Of a stretch of 10,714 nucleotides of DNA, positions 6,432 through 10,714 are shown piece after piece. Position 1 is the stretch's first letter. Every line of letters starts with the position of its first letter. Where the stretch lies: assembly GCA_024277285.1 (NCBI GenBank), contig JAJRVM010000250.1, positions 1 to 10,714 on the forward strand, in the 5' to 3' direction. The notes under the pieces were generated by a model, which made no database searches, had not been told where the DNA came from, and was given only the letters and a program-made list of their open reading frames with translations. The DNA is from Planctomycetota bacterium. GTDB taxonomy: Bacteria; Planctomycetota; Planctomycetia; Pirellulales; Pirellulaceae. The position numbers and the translations under genes were made by a program.

Positions 6432-6975
6432 CGACGCAACTCGGACTCATTTCGTTCCCCGTCACTTGCGGCAATTGGTAAAGCGCCGTGGGGTGCCCCA
6501 ACTCCAACACGTCCGTCAGCGCGCTGCAAATCTGCTCGGTGGATAGATCTCGACCGCACGGTGGGCACACCGTGAACCCGACAACGTTCGCAGCAAGCAT
6601 CGCTGCCAAACCACTACCTTGTTCCATTTCCTCGCACAGCCAGCTGACAGTTCCCTCGATCACCGCAAGCATCTGCGCAACCTCTTTCCGCATCACGCCT
6701 ATCAGCACTCGCAACCCGAGCGAGCGAGCTGATCGCATTACCACACTCAATAGATCGCGAACCTGAGCATCGTTCATATCCCAACCCTCGCCGGTCGAGC
6801 CGGGGACCATGATCCCTTTGGCGTAGGGAGAAATCGCTTCAAGGTGACACGCTACGCGCGCAGCGTCGATGCTGCCATCCGCGCAAAAGTGTGACAAGGC
6901 GGGACACCACAAACGTGGTATGCCATCAGGGAACAGCGTTTCAACCAGCGTCTGGCGTTGCAAGTTCAGGGGCAT
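6432..6975 (-). pseudogene. 3'-truncated dihydrodipicolinate synthase/N-acetylneuraminate lyase-like gene
   Basis: The reading starts at the ATG at 6975 (a GTG at 7017 is the alternative) and gives family-like sequence for about 178 residues: FPDGIPRLWCPALSHF near the N terminus, the GSTGEGW motif (59-65, counterpart of GTTGE), GFTVCPP, and ALYQLPQVTGNEMSP (164-178) with the conserved Tyr166. Right after NEMSP the similarity ends. The frame continues to 6256 only as an antisense reading of the malQ 3' end, with Cys/Arg-rich sequence. The segment carrying the Schiff-base lysine (usually in a KDTSG/KDSSG-like motif) and the C-terminal helices is absent, so aldolase or lyase activity is not expected. 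The upstream two thirds show no internal stop. It is probably the remnant of a deletion whose breakpoint fused it to the malQ end; a recently lost gene or a shortened non-catalytic protein are both possible. Confidence 0.78.
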
Positions 6976-7306
6976 CAGCAACTCGTTGGAATGGACGACG
7001 CGAAAAGCAGAGACCACGCGACAGCCACAATATACCGTTCACGAGCCCGTCAAACCACCCAGTTTAACCGTAACCCCAGAGCCGCGGCGTATCGAGTGGG
7101 CACTCGACAGCAGACAAAGGCCCATGCCAACGTAACGGTCGCCTCGCGCCCCCGGCCGTGGCGGCGGGGTGCGCGCCGCACACCGGAACATCGCACCACC
7201 GATCTATCCAGCGAGCAAGAAAAGCGTCCCAGCGGCAACAAACGACCATGAATCGGATAGAAGCATGGGGCCGGAAGTGACCTCACCCCAGAAACAATGA
7301 TAGGGC

Positions 7307-7350
7307 CTGAAAAACGAGCGACCGTTGCTCTATAATCATTGCTCTATAAT
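7307..7350 (+). promoter_or_regulatory. Candidate sigma-70-type promoter with two TATAAT boxes
   Basis: Perfect TATAAT hexamers lie at 7331-7336 and 7345-7350. The first has ctgaaa (7307-7312, 4 of 6 matches to TTGACA) 18 bp upstream; the second has no good -35 box. Transcription would begin roughly 50-65 bp before the ATG at 7406, giving a short leader. The placement fits a promoter of the MoxR operon, and it argues against a translation start upstream of 7406. Confidence 0.5.
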
Positions 7351-7352
7351 CA
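7325..7352 (+). repeat. 14-bp perfect tandem duplication containing the -10 box
   Basis: The unit ttgctctataatca occurs at 7325-7338 and 7339-7352 without a mismatch. It duplicates the TATAAT hexamer, so a single promoter element may have been doubled by slippage. Confidence 0.92.
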
Positions 7353-7405
7353 ATAGTGACGATTCTGAGGAATTCCGAGCTTACAGCAGTGAAGGTATCG
7401 ATTTG

Positions 7406-8392
7406 ATGGTAGCGCAACAGCTAGATGAACAAATTGCCCATCATGCGCAGATTTGCAATAGCCTGAAGGACGAAGTTGGCCGCGTGTTGGTCGGACAGGA
7501 GCATATGCTAAGCCGATTGCTGATCGGCCTGCTGACCGGTGGGCATGTGCTCTTGGAGGGACTTCCTGGGCTGGCCAAGACACTGACCATCCGCTGCCTG
7601 GCCACCGCCATCGACACGGGATTCTCACGGATCCAGTTTACTCCCGACATGTTGCCGGCAGATGTAATCGGCACCGAGATTTTTAACCCGCGGGAATCGA
7701 CTTATGTCGTCCGCAAGGGGCCCATCTTCTCGAATCTGATCCTGGCGGACGAAATCAACCGAGCGCCGGCGAAAGTCCAAGCGGCGCTGCTCGAAGCGAT
7801 GCAGGAGCGGCAAGCAACGATTGGGCTGGAAAGCTTCCCCTTGGAAGAACCCTTCCTGGTCCTGGCGACCCAGAACCCCATTGAACAGGAGGGGACGTAC
7901 CCGCTGCCGGAAGCCCAAATCGACCGCTTCATGCTCAAGGTCGTGGTGCCGTATCCGAGCAAGGAGGAGGAACGCAAGATCGTCGACCGAATGGCCAACG
8001 GCCAGCCGATACCGGAGATCCGCAAGGTCGCGTCACCTGCCGACATCCTGGCGGCCCGCGACACGGTCCATAAGGTATGGATCGACGAGAAAGTACGTGA
8101 CTATCTAGTCGACGTGGTCCGCGCCACTCGCCAACCCGAGGAATGCGGCGTGTCGGGGCTTGACGGAATGATTGAAACGGGTGCCAGCCCGCGGGCTTCG
8201 ATCGGTCTGATGAAAGCGGCCAAGGCACACGCTTTCCTGCAGAGTCGCGGTTACGTGACGCCCCATGACGTCAAGAGCGTTGCCATGGAAATTTTGCGGC
8301 ACCGCGTCATCTTAACGTACGAAGCAGAAGCAGAGGGAAAGAGCCACGACGATATCGTCCAGAAGATCCTCGACAACGTCCCCGTCCCCTAG
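7406..8392 (+). CDS. MoxR-family AAA+ ATPase
   Basis: The product is 328 aa, the normal family size. The ATG at 7406 is chosen because family homology starts just after it and the further upstream frame overlaps the promoter-like boxes; gaagg lies about 10 bp before it. AAA+ motifs: Walker A GLPGLAKT (52-59), Walker B LILADEINRAP (111-121), sensor 1 LATQNP (153-158), the DRF arginine-finger region (173-175) and sensor 2 GASPRAS (259-265). QEGTYPLPEAQIDRFMLK (161-178) is a MoxR signature. It is a soluble cytoplasmic hexameric ATPase expected to act as a chaperone for VWA-domain partners. The neighbouring DUF58 and Bat-like genes downstream fit that pairing. The 242-bp gap to the next gene is long for an operon. 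Confidence 0.96.
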   Translation: MVAQQLDEQIAHHAQICNSLKDEVGRVLVGQEHMLSRLLIGLLTGGHVLLEGLPGLAKTLTIRCLATAIDTGFSRIQFTPDMLPADVIGTEIFNPRESTYVVRKGPIFSNLILADEINRAPAKVQAALLEAMQERQATIGLESFPLEEPFLVLATQNPIEQEGTYPLPEAQIDRFMLKVVVPYPSKEEERKIVDRMANGQPIPEIRKVASPADILAARDTVHKVWIDEKVRDYLVDVVRATRQPEECGVSGLDGMIETGASPRASIGLMKAAKAHAFLQSRGYVTPHDVKSVAMEILRHRVILTYEAEAEGKSHDDIVQKILDNVPVP

Positions 8393-8634
8393 TCGTCTTA
8401 CTCGTAACTGTAATCGTAATCCTGCTCACAATCCGAACCTCGCTTCGCCCCACCGCGTACCAACGTATCGCCCGGTCTCGTCCAATCACGCCGGAGTCAC
8501 AACCGAGACGGGCTATGGCCATTAAGCGGCGACCGATCGATTCCGCTGGTACTTCGTTGCTCCAACGCCAGTCCAGACGTTAGCTACTCCAGACATTCGC
8601 TACTCCAGACAATGCTTAAGTCCTTGGTTCCACC
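8393..8634. other. Spacer between the MoxR and DUF58 genes
   Basis: No gene is seen in these 242 bp. They begin with short-period sequence (aactgt, aatcgt, aatcct near 8405-8422) and end with the 16-bp repeat listed separately. No terminator is evident. The length leaves room for a second promoter in front of the DUF58 gene, but no clear one was found. Confidence 0.45.
8567..8614 (+). repeat. Three 16-bp tandem repeats upstream of the DUF58 gene
   Basis: Units: gccagtccagacgtta (8567-8582), gctactccagacattc (8583-8598) and gctactccagacaatg (8599-8614). The second and third agree at 14 of 16 positions, the first and second at 12 of 16. All carry the core tccagac. The array ends 20 bp before the ATG at 8635. 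It may be an iterated binding site or simply slippage-derived. Confidence 0.8.
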
Positions 8635-9609
8635 ATGCTTGCACGTGAAGTCATCCAGCGCGTTCGAGAGATTCAGGTTCGTACGGGCCGTCAGGTCGCC
8701 GACGTTCTTGCAGGCCAATATGTCTCGGTCTTTAAAGGGCGTGGAATCGAATTTGATGAAGTACGTCCCTACGTACCGGGCGACGAGGTGCGGACCATCG
8801 ATTGGAAAGTGACGGCCCGGTTAGGCGCGCCGTATGTAAAGCGTTTCGTCGAGGAACGACAACTCACCTTGATGTTGATGGCCGACATTTCCGCATCCCA
8901 GGATTTCGGCACGGCATCGCGTTCAAAGCGCGAAGCGGCGGCGGAACTGTGCGCACTGCTTGCCTTTTCGGCCACGTTCAACGACGACAAAGTCGGCTTG
9001 ACACTGTTTCACGGCGGAATCGAACAGTATATTCCCGCTCGCAAGGGGCAGAAACACGCGCTGCGTGTTGTCCGAGAAGTTCTGACACACGAAACGAAAC
9101 TTGCAGCGCAACTTGCACAACGCACCAAGCCTAAGGACCGACGACACCGCTGGCTCCCATGGGGCCGTCGTCGCGCGTGGTGGCGAACGGGCCGCCAAGC
9201 GACCAACATCGCCGGGGCGATGGAGTTCTTGATGTCGGTTACCAAGCGGAAAGCGGTCTGTTTCGTCGTCAGCGACTTCTTTGATGACGACTATTTGCGT
9301 GCGATGCAGATGGCCAATCGTAAGCACGACGTGATTGCAGTCCTGATCACCGACCCGCGTGAACTCGAGTTGCCGCCCCTTGGGCTGGTCGAATTGCTCG
9401 ACCCCGAATCGGGCAAGATGATGCAATGCGATACCAGCTCGAAGGCGTTTCGCCAATCCTATCAGCAGCAGGCGCGTGAACGAGTCGAACAACTCGAGTA
9501 CCACTTTCGCAGTGCGAAGATTGACTTTATCCACATTGACTCGTCCGGTTCGATCGTCGATCCACTCGCGCGTTTCTTCCGCATGCGAGCGAAACGGAGG
9601 CTACGATGA
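8635..9609 (+). CDS. DUF58-family protein with VWA-like metal site
   Basis: The product is 324 aa. The start MLAREVIQRVREIQVRTGRQV matches the usual beginning of the family, though no strong Shine-Dalgarno is seen. The DUF58 hallmark is complete at 35-62: GRGIEFDEVRPYVPGDEV, then the RTIDWKVTAR block. A VWA-like fold follows with the MIDAS motif DISAS (84-88), a Thr at 190 and SDFFDDD (213-219). A basic, Trp-containing segment (164-187, KPKDRRHRWLPWGRRRAWW) interrupts the VWA part. No membrane segment is seen, so it is probably cytoplasmic. Known context: DUF58 proteins are encoded directly after MoxR ATPases and are taken to be their partners. The stop overlaps the next start as ATGA (9606-9609), indicating coupled translation. 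Confidence 0.94.
   Translation: MLAREVIQRVREIQVRTGRQVADVLAGQYVSVFKGRGIEFDEVRPYVPGDEVRTIDWKVTARLGAPYVKRFVEERQLTLMLMADISASQDFGTASRSKREAAAELCALLAFSATFNDDKVGLTLFHGGIEQYIPARKGQKHALRVVREVLTHETKLAAQLAQRTKPKDRRHRWLPWGRRRAWWRTGRQATNIAGAMEFLMSVTKRKAVCFVVSDFFDDDYLRAMQMANRKHDVIAVLITDPRELELPPLGLVELLDPESGKMMQCDTSSKAFRQSYQQQARERVEQLEYHFRSAKIDFIHIDSSGSIVDPLARFFRMRAKRRLR
9596..9600 (+). promoter_or_regulatory. Shine-Dalgarno inside the DUF58 3' end
   Basis: GGAGG with a 5-nt spacer before the ATG at 9606. It lies within the last codons of the DUF58 gene and supports independent or coupled initiation of the next gene. Confidence 0.75.
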
Positions 9610-10706
9610 TCCAATTCATGTTGTGCGTGGCCACCCTCTGGACCGCCGACACTGTACTGTCTCGCGTCGCCGAATTGGGGCCGGTTCGCGTTACCACCAC
9701 TTTGACACCGCAAACGCCGACGATTGGTGACGAAATCGTGCTGGCAATCAAAGTGGAAGCAGCCGCCGGCGTCGACGTGCTAATGCCGGAGTTCGGTGAG
9801 GCGCTAAGTCGCTATACGATTATTGACTACGTTCCGCGGCAACACGTCGCGGACGACGGTTCGACCGTCTATATACAGCGTTATACGCTGCAGCCCTATT
9901 TGTCAGGTGACCAGTCCATCCCGCCGATCTTGATCGAGTTCGTCGACAACCGACCGGGCCAGAAACCAGCACCCGACGACCTCGACGCATACGAGATCCT
10001 GACGGAACGGCTTGATTTCAAGGTCGAATCCGTATTGCCCAAGAACGCTGCGGTCGAACTCAATCCCCCACTGGGCGAATTGGCGCTACCCAAGTCCACC
10101 TCGCCGGCCCGGAACTGGAGCATTGCGGCAGCGCTGGGCGGAATTGTCGTCTTGGGAGCGCTGGCCTTGGTCTGGTATTCACGGCGACGACGGGGGCAAC
10201 GACGCAATGCCTATGAAATCGCACGAGCGCGGCTGGACCATCTGTTGATCCACAGCACGCCACGTGATGCCGCTGCGATCGAAGCATTCTTTGTGGAGAT
10301 CTCGGCGATTATCCGCCGCTACCTGGAGGATCGCTTCGACCTCCGCGCGCCCGAGTTGACCACGGAAGAGTTTCTTGCCGTTGCCGGTACGTCGGGAGCA
10401 CTTTCTCGTGCGCACCAGGGCTTGCTGCGTGAATTCTTGCGCCGAGCAGACCTGGTTAAATTCGCCGGCTTGCAAGCCACCGATCAGGACATTCGCCTCT
10501 CCAGCGATCTAGCCATACAGTTTCTCGAAGAAACGCGTGAGAACGCTCCTCTTATCGAGGTCCCATCCACTACTTCGGCCAACACGACTTCGGCCAACAC
10601 TGCGACTGGCGACGAATCGGTAGCGTCTGCGCGATCGCATCAGTCGCCACACGCCCTGGCATCCGCTCGCCCTGATGTGAATCAGCCGGAGGACGAGGAT
10701 GTTTGA
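9606..10706 (+). CDS. Membrane-anchored BatD/DUF4381-like protein of the MoxR-Bat cluster
   Basis: The product is 366 aa, starting at the ATG overlapping the DUF58 stop. A short N-terminal hydrophobic segment (about 3-13) may be a signal. Residues 25-140 look like an extracytoplasmic beta-sandwich (VRVTTTLTPQTPTIGDEIVL and later strands), resembling the beta domains of BatD-type proteins. A transmembrane helix spans about 172-191 and is followed by RRRRGQRR, so the C-terminal part should be cytoplasmic. That part (200-310) is helical with ISAIIRRYLEDRFDLRAPELTTEEF (broken as 232-256), a pattern typical of DUF4381-like and related Bat-operon proteins. The tail (315-366) is Ser/Thr/Asn-rich and acidic, with a duplicated pentapeptide. 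Family assignment rests on context and pattern; the exact family name is less sure than the topology. Confidence 0.78.
   Translation: MIQFMLCVATLWTADTVLSRVAELGPVRVTTTLTPQTPTIGDEIVLAIKVEAAAGVDVLMPEFGEALSRYTIIDYVPRQHVADDGSTVYIQRYTLQPYLSGDQSIPPILIEFVDNRPGQKPAPDDLDAYEILTERLDFKVESVLPKNAAVELNPPLGELALPKSTSPARNWSIAAALGGIVVLGALALVWYSRRRRGQRRNAYEIARARLDHLLIHSTPRDAAAIEAFFVEISAIIRRYLEDRFDLRAPELTTEEFLAVAGTSGALSRAHQGLLREFLRRADLVKFAGLQATDQDIRLSSDLAIQFLEETRENAPLIEVPSTTSANTTSANTATGDESVASARSHQSPHALASARPDVNQPEDEDV
10572..10601 (+). repeat. In-frame 15-bp tandem duplication in the BatD-like gene
   Basis: acttcggccaacacg (10572-10586) is followed directly by acttcggccaacact (10587-10601), identical except for the last base. 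It encodes TSANT twice (residues 323-332) in the low-complexity C-terminal tail. Confidence 0.9.
10688..10692 (+). promoter_or_regulatory. Shine-Dalgarno for the gene entering at the right edge
   Basis: GGAGG with a 6-nt spacer before the ATG at 10699. It is the main reason to call a gene start from so few codons. Confidence 0.7.
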
Positions 10707-10714
10707 CTGGTTCG
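10699..10714 (+). CDS. Start of a further operon gene, cut by the window edge (probably a BatA-like VWA protein)
   Basis: Only MFDWF is visible. The ATG overlaps the last codons of the preceding gene by 8 bp and has a good Shine-Dalgarno, so translation is very likely coupled. In MoxR-DUF58-Bat clusters the next gene usually encodes a membrane protein with a VWA domain (BatA type). That identity is inferred from order alone, not from sequence. Confidence 0.55.

Larger units (their letters stand above)
6976..7405. other. Intergenic region between the DapA-like remnant and moxR-like gene
   Basis: These 430 bp separate divergent genes. Open frames in the interval are Arg/Pro-rich shadows without domains. 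A small dyad (tcgagtg-gg-cactcga, 7092-7107) lies about 120 bp upstream of the DapA-like start. The right end holds the duplicated TATAAT element upstream of the ATPase gene. Nothing else is recognised. Confidence 0.5.

Noticed and set aside
7092..7107. Short palindrome tcgagtg-gg-cactcga between the DapA-like remnant and the ATPase gene
   Set aside because: Inverted repeats with 7-bp arms are expected about once per window by chance, and its distance to either gene gives no special support.
8923..9534. 203-codon minus-strand open frame inside the DUF58 gene
   Set aside because: It is a shadow of the strongly conserved plus-strand DUF58 coding sequence, with no motif of its own.
1..10714. 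CRISPR array, insertion sequence, prophage or toxin-antitoxin pair
   Set aside because: I found no regularly spaced direct repeats of suitable length, no transposase or integrase motif, and no small paired genes with such signatures.

Overview
The window most likely comes from the chromosome of a planctomycete-like bacterium (Planctomycetota, Pirellulales-type). This is an inference from gene content, not from a marker gene. Pointers are two periplasmic HtrA-like proteins, a PP2C phosphatase, a DapA-like protein of a kind I associate with that phylum, a MoxR-DUF58-Bat type operon, moderately high GC and long gaps between genes.

Layout. 1-210 is downstream, apparently non-coding DNA. Two minus-strand genes follow. 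The one at 211-1350 is a degenerate trypsin-like protein whose PDZ domain sits inside the protease fold and whose catalytic His and Ser are replaced. The one at 1755-2855 is a normal S1C protease with an intact triad and a C-terminal PDZ. A gap of about 0.9 kb (2856-3772) with several stem-loops separates them from a divergent PP2C phosphatase (3773-4684). After a hairpin-rich spacer comes a complete malQ (4887-6431). Tail-to-tail with malQ is a 3'-truncated dihydrodipicolinate-synthase-like gene (6432-6975, minus) that has lost its catalytic lysine region.

From 7406 to the right edge a plus-strand cluster encodes a MoxR AAA+ ATPase, a DUF58 protein with a VWA-like metal site, a membrane-anchored BatD/DUF4381-like protein and the first codons of another gene. 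The last three genes are coupled by ATGA-type overlaps or strong Shine-Dalgarno sites. This is the usual MoxR/Bat arrangement, thought to act in chaperone-like or envelope-stress functions.

No CRISPR array, transposase, tRNA, rRNA or phage gene was found, and I see no clearly new multi-gene system. The most unusual items are the PDZ-interrupted pseudoprotease, the truncated DapA-like gene, and a recurring pattern of short tandem duplications of 14-16 bp at four unrelated places, two in-frame in genes and two in upstream regions.
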